Positions 46,150-57,560 of a DNA stretch of 64,000 nucleotides are shown here, piece after piece (the stretch's first letter is position 1; the number at the start of each line of letters is the position of its first letter). Source of the stretch: Cliona cf. orientalis (taxonomy: Eukaryota; Porifera; Demospongiae; Clionaida; Clionaidae); assembly GCA_963930775.1 (NCBI GenBank), contig OZ005690.1:12860411-12924410 (forward strand). Direction: 5' to 3'. The notes under the pieces were generated by a model. That model worked only from the letters and a program-made list of their open reading frames with translations. It ran no database searches and was not told the origin of the DNA. Both the position numbers and the translations under genes were made by a program.

Positions 46150-47838
46150 CTAGTAGAAGACTAGTAGTATAGGCTTTTCCTGTTCACCACCCGTGTCTGT
46201 CTCTCTCGTTGTAGGATGTGGTGGTTGTCTGAGGGTCCGCTGGATCACCCTGCGTGGGTAGCCGTTTGCTTCGAATGCGCTCTGTAGCATCCTGGCTTCT
46301 CTATTTGCTGAATGTTCATCATAGATTGTGTCAGCCCTTCGCTTAAGACACTGGACCACGCCTATCTTAATCCTGGGGTGGTGGTGCGAGGAGAAATAGA
46401 TGTATCTGTTGGTGTGGGTGGGCTTTCTGTATACGCCGGTGGAAACTTTCTCACCCATTCTTTTTAATTTCACATCAAGGAAGGGGAGAGTTCCCTCACT
46501 TTCTTTCTCACATGTAAACTGTATGGAGTGGTTGATGGAGTTCAGATGGTTATGGAAAGCACTGAGCTCCTCTTCACCAGAACGAACGTATCGTCTACGT
46601 ATCTGATCCACATCTTTGGTTGCAGAGGTGCTATATAACCCCAGAGCCTTGGTCTCGAAAGCCTCCATGTACAGGTTGGCGACCACTGGGGATAGTAGTG
46701 AACCCATAGCTACTCCATCAACCTGCTCAAAGAAGCGGTCTTGGAACTGGAAATAGGTTGATCGAAGGCAGAGTTCTGTGAGGCTGCAGATATCTCTGGC
46801 TGGGATGGCTGTAACATCTTCAAAGGAGTTACCCTTATCTAGAAGGGCCGAGATGGCGTCAATTGCTCCTGCGACCGGTACTTTGGTGAAAAGGCTCACC
46901 ACGTCAAAACTAATCATTATATCTTCCTCTTCCAGCTGGATTCCCCTGATGTGCTTCGCAAAGTCAGTGGAGTTCTTGACAAAGGAGCTGGTCTTTCCGG
47001 CAAGTGGGGTGAGAATCCTTGCTAAGGATTTCGCTAATCGGTAGGTGGGTGACCTGATGGGACTGACGATTTGTCTGAGTGGTAGGCCTTCCTTATGTAT
47101 TTTCGGTAGGCCATAGATCAGTGGTGGGGTGGAGCATTGTGGGGATAGGTATTTCCTTTCTTTCTCAGATATGTAGCCGCGTTTCTCCAACTGCTTCAGA
47201 ACCGTGGTTACCTTTGTCTCCGCTCTAGTCGTAGGGTCCTTCGTGATTGCTTTGTACGTTTCACCTTCCAGCATCTGATTCATCTTCTCTGTGTAGTCCT
47301 TTTTGTCCAACACCACTGTGGTATTTCCTTTATCGGCAGGCAGGATTACCATGTCTTCGTCTTTTCTGAGGTCACTCAAGGCCTTCATCATTCCCTTGTC
47401 GACATTGTTTGCCGGTGGTCGGGCTTTGTGGAGGGCACAGCTGACTGCACTTCTGAGTGCTTTGGCCTTCTCAGTGTCCAGCTGTCTGGCAGTGGATTCG
47501 GTGGCTGTGATAAACTCTTGGTAAGGTATCTTCTTTGGGGCGACGGCAAAGTTCAATCCCAAGGCTAAGACCTTCTCTTCATTCTCTGTTAGAGTTCTGC
47601 TGCTAACATTCTTGACTACCTTCTTTCGATCTAGGGATGGGCCGTTGCGTCTGGAAATGAGCTTGTCATACTTTTCTTTCTGTCTGGTCTTGGTGGCGAG
47701 TGATGTCTCCTCAGCAGCCTTGGAACACCATTCGATGATCTGTGGCCACTGTTCATCGCTCGTTATCATAGAGTCGGTAGACTCTATAAGTAGGGATGGC
47801 ACGGATACTCCATATATGTAATACATTACAAATATCAA
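46150..47838 (-). CDS. Penelope-type reverse transcriptase region
   Basis: A long open frame with diagnostic Penelope RT blocks: VILPADKGNTTVVLDK, LIYGLPKIHKEGLPLRQIVS, ISFDVVSLFTKVP, and DGVAMGSLLSPVVANLYME in place of the usual YxDD-region lead-in, then PFLDVKLKR and YRKPTHTNRYIYFSSHH. It primes and copies RNA at chromosomal nicks in active relatives. The first about 23 codons (to ESTDS) come from the end of the nested element E, so the frame's apparent start is not native. The endonuclease region follows downstream on the same strand. Confidence 0.85.
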   Translation of the reverse strand: MIFVMYYIYGVSVPSLLIESTDSMITSDEQWPQIIEWCSKAAEETSLATKTRQKEKYDKLISRRNGPSLDRKKVVKNVSSRTLTENEEKVLALGLNFAVAPKKIPYQEFITATESTARQLDTEKAKALRSAVSCALHKARPPANNVDKGMMKALSDLRKDEDMVILPADKGNTTVVLDKKDYTEKMNQMLEGETYKAITKDPTTRAETKVTTVLKQLEKRGYISEKERKYLSPQCSTPPLIYGLPKIHKEGLPLRQIVSPIRSPTYRLAKSLARILTPLAGKTSSFVKNSTDFAKHIRGIQLEEEDIMISFDVVSLFTKVPVAGAIDAISALLDKGNSFEDVTAIPARDICSLTELCLRSTYFQFQDRFFEQVDGVAMGSLLSPVVANLYMEAFETKALGLYSTSATKDVDQIRRRYVRSGEEELSAFHNHLNSINHSIQFTCEKESEGTLPFLDVKLKRMGEKVSTGVYRKPTHTNRYIYFSSHHHPRIKIGVVQCLKRRADTIYDEHSANREARMLQSAFEANGYPRRVIQRTLRQPPHPTTRETDTGGEQEKPILLVFY

Positions 47839-49360
47839 AATATCTCAAAACAGGTGATTTTATGAGAGTTCTAAGTGTCAAAATCGGAATCTACAGCAAA
47901 TTATCGATCTAATAAGACCAAGATCATTCATCAACTCCATTGTATATGCCAGAACCAGATATTCAAAAAATAGCCATTTTCTCAATCTTTCTTTCTTTCT
48001 TTCTTTCTATTTTCTTGGGCTAACTCAAGACTACCATGACCGCTCACCTTAGTTCGAGTATAAATCCACTCCATTTTAGAGCGCGCACGTCTGTGGCACG
48101 CTCGTTTTGTATTATCAGGACAGCGATTTAATTGTGGGTGTGTACAGCGCGCGTTTTGCGAGTGGGTGTGTCCGATTGGCCATTTTGTCATATAATGCGC
48201 ATGCTCATTTGGTGTTGCCATGGTGAAGTCATGTGACCGATGTAAGTTGCAAGCGTGCGCCGGCGCAGCCAGGCGCAGGGACCTGGTCGCTGGATCGAGC
48301 ACGAGCGCTCAGCTGATCAGCTCAGTGAACTGTCGATTATAGTGGCTACTTACCAACAGTAAGCTTACTGGCCTATAAAATACGCTCCCGAAACAGAAGA
48401 CTTTCGTCGCTACTTGGTTCTAAACGGCCTTCTTTCAAGTTCATCGGTCAGCCACTGAGCTTCACTGATGATATACCAGTACCGGATCGAGATAACGAGG
48501 GGCGTGGCTTCACTCGCAGGTCAGTTTAGCTGGTTAATACCTCAAGAATCCCATAGTGTGTGTTGCAAAAGAAGACGTCCTAGCTAGCTATCAAACGATT
48601 GACTGGGATTTGCACTTACAGGAATATTCAGAGACGGTGTGTTGCGGTACAATAGCTCAGGCCTGACACAAAGGCTAGTATTATACAACATGACATGCTG
48701 AATCAGTGGTCCAGGTGTAGCTACCTACTTCCCTATAGTATTGTATTATTGTTGGAGCACAGTTTCTTGGTCCAGAAAAAAATTGTAGCTAGTTCTAAGC
48801 ATTTATAAATAACAATGAATAGGCAAACCATAATATCAGGTCATCATGGTATGACATTGTATAGTTTCATGCCCGGCCTCTGTCCCTATGAAATTAGTCA
48901 GCTAGATGGCATTGATGAAATTAACTGTGACAATTATGAACTACCCCGAGGGCACTAAAAAAAGAACAGTAACAAGTATAAAAAACAATTGAATAAAATT
49001 GATAGATGAAGTAGGGATGGCAGTGCCAAAAAATACACAAACAAGATATGTAGGGATAACATATCACACCCACTAAACATCCCTACGCTTGCTTTTTGAG
49101 TGGCCGTGCACACACATAATATTATTATAATATATGGGGCACATGCAGGAATGGAAAATCAATACCGTAACCGCCATGGATAGCGATATATACGTACCTT
49201 ACTGAATCAGAAATGTATGATATTAATTATCGAGAAAAGCAAGCGTAGGGATGTTTAGTGGGTGTGATACGTTATCCCTACATATCTTGTTTGTGTATTT
49301 TTTGGCACTGCCATCCCTACTTCATCTATCAATTTTATTCAATTGTTTTTTATACTTGTA
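47768..49360 (-). mobile_element. element E, copy 4, inserted in the Penelope coding region
   Basis: One end is TAGAGTCGGTAGACTCTATA with AAGTAGGGATGG. The other is the E foldback: arms from ACAAGTATAAAAAACAATTG to about 49090 and from 49225 to 49360. Interior landmarks TTGCCATGGTGAAGTCATGT and TAATGCGCATGCTC match the other copies. No coding capacity. Confidence 0.8.
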
Positions 49361-50159
49361 CTCCGTAGGGCCGTTCTCGAGGTGTCAATTTCTGACTGAA
49401 TACGCACCTTTCTTGACCTCGTGTCACTTATCAAGGCCCGGAGTAGAGATCTGCTGGTTCTTTTGGCGATGTCATTCATCTTCTTCACGTTGCGGAGTTT
49501 GGTTGGGAGAGTAATCCGCAGTCCATTCGGGATCAAGTCGTCATTTCTATTGCTGTATCGTGCGAGCTTCTCCATGCCGTTTCTCAGGTGGTACGATTAT
49601 CGAACTAGGGCTCGCTCAGAGCATGGAATAATCTTATATAGGCTCATTGCTATGTATTAATGATAGTTGATAGTGTTACTTAGCTTTCAATAGCAAGTTT
49701 AATCAACAAGGAACCCTCCGCCAAACACTGACCAGAGTGAAGACGCTCAGACCTGAAATGAAGAAGAAGAACGTGATCTATGAGATTCGATGCAAGGGCT
49801 GCAACATGAGTTACATTGGGAAGACCGGGAGAAGCCTGCAGAAGAGGATGACTGAGCACAAGGCAGCGGTGAGAAGAGGCGACCAGAAGAACGGTGTTGC
49901 AGTTCATGTCCAGAAGTATGATCACAGGGTATAGACTGGGAAGCTGCACATGTCATCGAGCAAGAACCAAGATACTGGCCTAGGAGGGTCAGAGAAGCTA
50001 TACACATAGCCAACAAGAAGGGCTCATCCACTAACCTGGACTGTGGACTCATCCTAGATCCAGTGTGGTCCCCTTTCTTGGACCGCTGACTCCATCCTAT
50101 CCAAGCATGCAGCAGCCAACCTTTAATCCATCTATCCAAGCATGCAGTAGTCAACTTTA

Positions 50160-50768
50160 AGTTATAATTAATGCGTGCGCGGAGTGCAGTACGCGATTTG
50201 CTTTATCAGGCCACGAGACCACTCCTCGAGTGCTGTAAATCGTGTACTGCACGACCAAGTGCACGCATTTACTGGCTTATTGTATGACACGCTGATGTGG
50301 ACTGCCATGACAGCCTACTGGTAAGTTTACATACAGGCGGCCGCTTGTATACCCGTCGATCCGTCACTTTTTAAAAATTTTTTTGTGAAAAATGGTCAAA
50401 CAAAGCTTTATTTTCAAAAGTAGCAAGGCATACGTACGCAGATCAGTGCTCTCTGACTTGGACAGTTAGTAGGTAGTGAGTAGCTAAATCTTAGTCAAGG
50501 CTGTCTAACACAAAAAAACTGACCTTTGACAATTTGAAAGCTTCTTTGTGACAACCGTTCAGTCTACAAGTTAGTCTGAACAGTATCAAGGTGAATACTT
50601 GCTTTTTCATGTGCTTTTAGACATTCAAAAACTTAAATTTCTAATTAAAGCCCGCTAGCGTGCTTTATGGCCAATAATGAACGTGCATTATTGGCCATAT
50701 TGAGCACGCTCTACGTGTACCGGATAAAAAGCACGAGCGGTACCTTTGATGTTATATGGCTTCATACA
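50160..50768. mobile_element. foldback-rich insertion inside Penelope copy 2
   Basis: Penelope copy 1 runs CAACTTTAATTCCAATT without a break (45620-45635 region, complement); in copy 2 about 600 bases separate the two halves. Inside are two foldbacks: 50169-50271 (AATGCGTGC base, GTGCAGTAC) and 50645-50715 (ATGGCCAATAAT / ATTATTGGCCAT). Confidence 0.65.
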
Positions 50769-50856
50769 ATAATTCCAATTCATGCTCACCATTACATCAT
50801 TTCAATTTTACTTATTCATGCTAGTATTTAAGACTGATCCAAGTTTCTGTATCATG

Positions 50857-50910
50857 CGGTTCAGTTCAGCTGATGAAGGTCCACGGACCGAAACATCCCG
50901 AAACTTGTTG
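50857..50910 (+). ncRNA. hammerhead-like motif in Penelope copy 2
   Basis: CTGATGA (50870-50876), GGTCC-ACG-GGACC and GAAAC (50890-50894) are present. The site before the cut reads ATC where copy 1 has GTC. A related, probably weaker motif. Confidence 0.7.
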
Positions 50911-50961
50911 ATTAAACTTGCTATTGAAAGCTAAGTAACACTATCAACTGAGGTTAGTCTC

Positions 50962-51525
50962 GAGGGTCTGTATGGCAGGGTTTGTCCTGGGGGACCATGT
51001 TATATATCAGCGCAGTGGACAGCTGTGTTGGGCTGGAGGGACCATCATCAGTGCACAAAATAACAGCTGGTCATTGGCCAATTTCCGAGCAATACATCCA
51101 AATGGCCTAGCAAAACAGCTTATGATCTGTCAATCTCTACAATAAGGCCAGTCCCGTCACCATCAAGATGCCAAGAGCATGCGGGCGGGCAGTTATTATC
51201 TATTATTGGCTAAAAAATTATTATCATAGGCCACAATACTGCAGAATTATTATACGACTGCTTCCTCCATTAAGAGCCACCTGCTAATGAGATTCATAAG
51301 CCTGAAAATTCAATAATAATTGTAGATGCGGTAGCCTAGAAAGGATGCGGGCGGGTAACAGGAAACAAGGAATCTACAAAGCTTGGCCTAATTTTGGCCA
51401 GTCATAATTGCAGTCGATCAGACAAAAATGTCCGAGCATCTTAAATCTCTTATTTTGTGCTCTGATCATGGCATGATAGTACAACATTGGATGTAGCTAC
51501 CATAATATTAAATCAATAGTAGCTA
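50962..51525. other. no gene; right half of a dispersed repeat, then AT-rich sequence
   Basis: 50962-51070 (GAGGGTCTGTATGG onward) continues the repeat seen at 58260-58320. The rest shows no exon. Confidence 0.4.
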
Positions 51526-52123
51526 CAGTAGCAACCAATAAAAAGTTAATGTTCCGTTTCCTACTCTACGATAGTTGAACGGTGTGAAAACGAGAACGAA
51601 ACGGTAGCTGAATGGTACGGACAAAAAGGTGACAAGTGTTCATTTGGTAGGTGAGAAACGAGTACAGTGCGTATTAAGACAGCCTTAGTCGCTTGCTGCG
51701 CTGGCTTCTACGATCGCTAGGCAGCTCTACTCAGCCGCTTGCTGGAAGCCAAGCCGATAGCTTCTTTAGCTCGAGGCGATCGCTCGAACTAATCGCTGGA
51801 AATGTACCTGACGATCGATAAGACACAAAGATACAGCTATCTTTCGATGTCTGCTACATTATTGAGTCCGTACGACAGTTGCCTGTGCTTCTCCGTCGCT
51901 CACGGCTTCCCGAAAGCTCGTTTCTTCCACACGGCATCGAGAACGGTCAATTATTGAAGTACAGTCACGCCTACCAATCAAGCGTTTGCACAAACGCAAA
52001 AACGATGGATGCGCGTGCGAGCGTACTTCCCCGTCCTGCGGATTGGTGTGAAAATGGAAACGTTCTCACCTCAAAACGATCGTACAATGGAACTGAACGT
52101 TAACTTTTTATTGGCCGCTACTG
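51526..52123. mobile_element. ~600-bp MITE with CAGTAGC ends and TA duplication
   Basis: Left CAGTAGCAACCAATAAAAAG and right CTTTTTATTGGCCGCTACTG are inverted with two mismatches, continue through TTAA, and have TA outside both ends. GC-richer interior than the flanks. No transposase; Tc1/mariner-like target. Confidence 0.8.
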
Positions 52124-52601
52124 TATATGCCATACCCATGCACTGAAGGCAAATCTTGGGTGCAATATTTGTCTACAAGTAAATATCCACTGCTTTATTA
52201 AATCCATCCCCACAGTTGTAGCATCTCTAAATTTATTAATGTCTTCTGTGATTCACGTCAAATTTCTACATAAATGTTCACTTCTTTAATTCGTAAATCC
52301 CCAGACTTTTCTAAATGCCTACCAATGAAATTTGACACAAACGGCACCCCATAATAATGAAACTTAAGGTAGTTAGAATCTTTACCAGCTCATGGAGTAG
52401 ATTGGCATCCTCTTAGTCTCGCAAGCCAGCCCCTTCACAGGAGAAGGAAGGGTCTGGTATAGGGCGCCATTCTGCTGTAACATTACATGCTATGGCAGTT
52501 CTTCACACGTACTCACGCAATGCAGTGGCACATTAACCACACGGAATGCATGCAATACTATGGCTCACAGTAAAAACAAGTGGGATCATATTAAACTATA
52601 A
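52124..52601. other. no gene seen
   Basis: Contains TCTCGCAAGCCAGCCCCTTC, also near 59343, a dispersed repeat scrap. No exon. Confidence 0.4.
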
Positions 52602-52791
52602 TACCGTAGATCGGGAAATTTTTACCGTTAAAAATTTTTCGCCAGTTGCTTAGGTGGCGAAAATTAAACGCACGAAATATTTGAGTACTGTATGATGACC
52701 TATACCAAGTTCAGCCTGGCGGCGAAAATTAGACTCACGAAAAATTTACAAGTGAAATATTTTACTGGCGAAAATATCCCGATCTACGGTA
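52602..52791. mobile_element. 190-bp MITE, TACCGTAGATCGGGA ends
   Basis: TACCGTAGATCGGGA and TCCCGATCTACGGTA are perfect inverted ends. GGCGAAAATTA words recur inside. Confidence 0.85.
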
Positions 52792-52832
52792 CTTCAGTTG
52801 CATACACTATACCTCCTATCATAGTATATATA

Positions 52833-54225
52833 TTACAAGTATAAAAACAATTGAAGGATGAAGTAGGGATGGCAGGATAAAAAAGTACACAAACAAGATT
52901 TGTAAGGGCTAATTGCATCTACTATACATCCCTACGCTTGCTTTTCTTTATTATTACGCACCTATTAATGTCAACATAGCTACTTGTCGAGTGAAGTATG
53001 TGGAATACATTCAGGTTATTCCTAGCTAGTTGTCACGATGGTGGGATGGTCAGTTTGATTCAATCACATGCATTAATTATTACTGGTTATTTTTGCATCC
53101 CTCAACTTGAAAGCAAGCGTAGGGATGTATAGTAGATGCAATTAGCCCTTACAAATCTTGTTTGTGTACTTTTTTATCCTGCCATCCCTACTTCATCCTT
53201 CAATTTTATTCAATTGTTTTTATACTTGTTCCTGTTCTTTTTTTTATTGCACATAGTGCATTAAATTTTTATCAATGCCATCTACATGGCTTGCTGTTCA
53301 GTGTAATTAAGTGGACGATGGGAGGTGCCAAATTTTCGTAGCCACGCCTCTCGTTAACTTGCGTTCATATGGCCTATGCACGGTGATGAAGCAGGCTGAT
53401 AACTGAGAAGGCTGTTTTAGGCTGCCCAAGTAGTGATGAGACTCTTCCGTTTAGGGAGAAAACCAAGTTCTAAATTTTATTATTAGCAGCAGCTACTCAG
53501 CATAAATCTACGATCTGTACGCCACCCGCGCTCCTCGAGCTGAGCCGCCTTGCGCCTTCAGGCGTATGATATCTATGATCGTTCCAGCGGAGCATTAGCG
53601 CTGCACGCGCTAGCGAGTAGCTCGCCTATGCCTAGCGCCTTCTTATCCATGATCGATCCAGCGCGCTGCTCCACGCGCTAGCGAGTAGCTAGCTCGCCTC
53701 GGCCTCGGCTCGCTGCGGCTCGAGCGCTCGAGCTCGCCTGTGGCCGGCAGGGGGCGCTGTCACATGACTTCACCATGGCAACACATTCCGAGCATGCGCA
53801 TTATATCACAAAATGGCGTATCAGACACACCCGCCATTCGCCGTACACACCCACTATTACGTAACTGTCGAGATAATGCCGAACTTGCGTGCCACTGCAC
53901 TGCGCGCTACAAAATGGAGTGGATTTATACTCAAACTAAGATGAGTGATTAAGGCAGTCTTGAGCTAGCCCTGATAATGAAAAAGAAAGAAAGAAGAAAG
54001 AAACCTTGACAAATGGCTATTTTTTGAACATCTGGTTCTGACGAATACAATTGAATTGATGGATGATCTTAGTCTTGTTAGATAGATAATTTGCTGGAGA
54101 TTCTGATTTTCACACTTAGAAATTTCACAAAATTACCTATTTTGAGATATTTGGATATTTGTAATGTATTACATATATGGCATATCCGGGCCATCCCTAC
54201 TTATAGAGTCTACCGACTCTATGAT
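52833..54225 (+). mobile_element. element E, copy 2 (left half of head-to-head pair)
   Basis: It starts with foldback arms (ACAAGTATAAAAACAATTGA to about 52950, mirrored at about 53113-53229) and runs through TCACATGACTTCACCATGGC to the hairpin end TAGAGTC-TACC-GACTCTA. No coding frame of note. Confidence 0.8.
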
Positions 54226-55505
54226 AGAATCGGTAGACTCTATAAGTAGGGATGGCCCGGATATGCCATATATATAATACATTACAAATACCCAAATATC
54301 TCAAAATAGGTAATTTTTATGAAAGTTCAAATTGTGAAAATTAGAATCTTCAGCAAATTATCTATCTAACAAGACCAAGATCATTCATCAAATCAATTGT
54401 ATATGCGAGAACCAGATGTTCAAAAAAATGGCCATTTCTCAATCTTTCTTTCTTCCTTTCTTTCTAGTTTCCAGGGCTAACTCAAGATTGTCTGGATCTC
54501 TCACCTTAGTTTTAATATAAATCCACTCTATTTTATAGCGCGCAGTGCAGTGGCACGCTAGTTTGGCATTATCTCGACAGTTACATAATAGTGGGTGTGT
54601 ACGGTGCATTAACGATTGGGTGTGTCTAATACGCCATTTTGTGATGTATAATGCGCATGCTCGGAATGTATTGCCATGGTGAAATCATGTGACAGCGCCT
54701 GGCCCTAGGCCCTAGGAGATCGAAAGCTAGCTAGCTACTCACTCTAGCGCCATCGCTATCGCTGGTACGCGGACTGGATCAATCATGGATATGAATATGA
54801 TTCTGAAGGTGCAAGGCTCGAGAAGCGGTAAGGCGCTATGCATAGGCGAGCTACTCGCTAGCGCGTGCAGCGCTAGTGCTCTGCTGAATTGATCCTAGAT
54901 ATGATACCATCATACTAAAGGCGCATGCAAGACTCGAGGAGCGGTCAAGTACAGATCATAAAATTATGCTGGGTAGCTAGCTGCTACCAACAATAAAACT
55001 TAGAACTTGGTTTTCTCCCTATGCGGAAGAGTCTACACCATTACGTAACTGTTGTGATATTGAGAGCAAATCATGTAAGATAGCATTGATAAAATTAATT
55101 ACACTACTTGAGTGCATTAAAAAAGAACATAAACAAGTATAAAAAACAATTGAATAAAATTGAAGAATAAAGTAGGGATGGCAGGATCAAAAAGTACACA
55201 AACAAGAGATAATTGCATCTACTATACATCCCTACGCTTGCTTTTTGAGGGGTGCAAAAAAATTAACCAGTAACAATGCGATTGAATCAAAACTGATAAA
55301 CCCGAACCATCATGACAACTAGGGAACAACCTGAATATCTCCCATATACCACACTCAACAAACATGTCGACATTAGTAGGTGCATAATAGTCGAGAAAAG
55401 CAAGCATAGGGATGTATAGTAGATGCAATTATCTCTTGTTTGTGTACTTTTTGATCCTGCCATTCCAACTTCATTCTTCAATTTTATTCAATTATTTTTT
55501 ATATA
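54226..55505 (-). mobile_element. element E, copy 3 (right half of head-to-head pair)
   Basis: The mirror image of copy 2, joined to it at the hairpin end (TATGAT then AGAATCGGTAGACTCTATAA). It ends in the foldback arms at 55135-55245 and 55400-55500. The two copies differ by scattered bases and small indels. Confidence 0.8.
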
Positions 55506-55518
55506 TCATAATTATATA

Positions 55519-55882
55519 TACCGTAGAATCCCGCGATTACGCCCCCCTTTTTGCATGCTAGGATTGGGCAAAAGTGGGGAGGGGCTTATATGCGGGATCC
55601 TTACATTTCTGTGTGACGACCATTACCGACCATTGAATGCCACGTGGGCGCGCGATCTCTGCACTTTCTCTGGCTGTTTGGTGGGTAAAACTCGAGAAAA
55701 ATGAGAAAGTAAGGCATAATATGACACAAATAGCTAGTTTGCTAGCTGTAGCTACCGTTTTTATTGGCTTATGGACTCCATTTACAGTTAGGGGGGGGGC
55801 TTATACGCGAGACAAAAGTACCTATGCAGGAACTTGAGCTAAAAATGCAGGGGGGGGGGCGTAATCGCGGGATTCTACGGTA
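55519..55882. mobile_element. 364-bp MITE, TACCGTAGAATCCCGCGATT ends
   Basis: The left end TACCGTAGAATCCCGCGATT continues ACGCCCCCC. The right end is its exact complement. The interior has G runs and no transposase. Confidence 0.85.
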
Positions 55883-55979
55883 CTACTATAAGTATGACTG
55901 TCATGCTTGTACGTACCACTTATCCCATGAGTATTCTCGAATTTATGTAGTAACTGATTACACTCTAAGACTATGTGCA

Positions 55980-56663
55980 TATGTGACCGTCCACGAGATA
56001 ACCATGCATAATGCGCTGGATATCAATCTGAGATACAGGCCAAAATAGTTACCTATGGTGATAACTATCGATTTTCACTTTTTGGTATAGATCGATAGAG
56101 GAATCATTCCTCTACACAAAAATCTGCTTCGTAGCTTCTAGAACGCGCTATACTTACCGAGTTATAGCTCGAAGAAGACGGCCGTGTAGCTAACATTGAC
56201 CGTCCATGATACGGAGCCGTTGCCATAGTTGCAGGTAGGCAAGCACGGCAGCTGCACACAAAAAAGTCTCCAGCCTGTTCTTTCTTCGATTTTGTGTACT
56301 AACGATCTTTAGAAACGCTTGTCTTGTTGTTCTTTTCCATCGAAACGCCGGCTGCTGCTCTCGTTCGAGCGTTTTGGCAGCCAGCTAGCTCATTGACTTG
56401 GTGGGCGAGGCCAAGTATTTACCATAAACGGCGAGTATACAAACTTCCGCATGCAACGTATGTAGCAATGTTCATTGCAATTTTTTGCAAAACGTTAGCA
56501 CGGGCGATCCGGGTATATTTTTGCTCATATCTCCATGACTACACGGGCTAGAAACTTCAAATTTGCTGGAGCAATAGTTCAAATGTTGTAGTCGGTAATG
56601 GTGGCCTTAACTCAAAAATTTTTTAAGCGCATTATGCATGGTTTTCTCGTGGACGGTCACATA
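55980..56663. mobile_element. 684-bp MITE, TGTGACCGTCCACGAGA ends
   Basis: The left end TATGTGACCGTCCACGAGAT and the right-end complement pair for about 36 bp (on through CATGCATAATGCGCT) with one mismatch. TA flanks both sides. No transposase. Confidence 0.8.
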
Positions 56664-57359
56664 TAGTTACATTAAGGCTATTAGGCAGAGTACACAAAAT
56701 TAATTTTTAATGCTGCATGATCATACGTCATGAGAGTACATGTAGTAGAATACTCCAGTTTTGATAGCTACTCATGCACTGGCAAGTTTGATGTACTGAT
56801 ATTACTGTATATCTGTATAATTAAGAGAACTATGATGCGAATGTGTCAGTGCAACTGAGGCAACCCATATTGTGTTCACTAATCTTGCATGGGTGTTGCC
56901 ATGTAATATAAGTAAGTGCATTTCTAGTGAAAAGTGGTAGATTTAGTAACAGGTGAATCCGGATAAGTAGTCACTGATATTATAGGGGATTAAGATAACC
57001 CTTTGGTTTTCATGGTATAGTTTCGTTCCAAGACTCCACTTGATACGGCCACTGTTTCCTTGGTTTGGCTGGCTCGGTGGGGGCATTCCAATACTGCAGT
57101 GCATAAACAAATCTTAGCTCTGATTGGTCATGGGTGCAGCTGCTCACAGCTGATGATTCAAAGTTATAATTTTATAGCAGGCATGCAATGGCACTTTGCA
57201 TTCCCGTAGTTAATGAGTCGGTGACTATGCTAAAGCTGCAATCTCATTGGAGCACTCAAATTCCCCGGATTTCCCTATTCAGTCTAGCACATGGCAGATG
57301 GAGATCACATCCGGATCAACCGGCTCAAGCCGTGCACCCCCAATATTATGCAATAAGGA
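56664..57359. other. no gene seen
   Basis: AT-rich. The ATG-led frame at 57188 has no recognisable domain; it may hold a first exon for the death-domain exon downstream, but none could be proven. Confidence 0.4.
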
Positions 57360-57506
57360 GCATACGCATTCTGGAGCTAAAAGCTCTGAATTTTAGCATT
57401 ACGTATGATAGTATAGGTTATATCATCTCTGTTCAGATCATTACTAAGTTTGTAATTATTATTATGTGCATGCAAGTAATGAAAAATTTTCTTGATCTAT
57501 AGTTAA
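57360..57506 (+). repeat. uninterrupted copy of the repeat split by the transposon nest
   Basis: The left part (AGCTAAAAGCTCTGAATTTT to ATCATTAC) matches 19370-19437. The right part (ATTATTATGTGCATGC to CTTGATCTATA) matches 35398-35446. Here the two are contiguous. Confidence 0.7.
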
Positions 57507-57560
57507 TGCAACCAGCTTTAAGCCTGTTAGTGTTTGTGGTTATCATTATAATAATAATAG

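Larger units (their letters stand above)
45420..49711 (-). mobile_element. Penelope-like retroelement, copy 1, carrying a nested element E
   Basis: Minus-strand order from the high end: terminal repeat fragment (49711-49629), N-terminal coding part (49575-49361, with ITLPTKLRNVKKMNDIAK), element E insertion (about 47768-49360), reverse transcriptase (47768-46150), GIY-YIG region (about 46150-45740), then a terminal repeat with hammerhead motif (45600-45431). Both terminal pieces share CTTATATAGGCTCATTGC. The copy is broken, at least by the insertion. PLEs carry RT plus GIY-YIG and ribozyme-bearing pseudo-LTRs, as seen here. Confidence 0.8.
49636..50950 (+). mobile_element. Penelope-like element, copy 2, 5'-truncated, opposite strand
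   Basis: It begins in the coding part near 49712 (GAACCCTCCGCCAAACACTG). A GIY-YIG domain reads on the plus strand at 49737-49934 (VIYEIRCKGCNMSYIGKTGR, then LQKRMTEHKAAV). The 3' region follows, with a foldback insertion at about 50160-50768, then the hammerhead-bearing end to 50950. It abuts copy 1 head to head. Confidence 0.75.
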
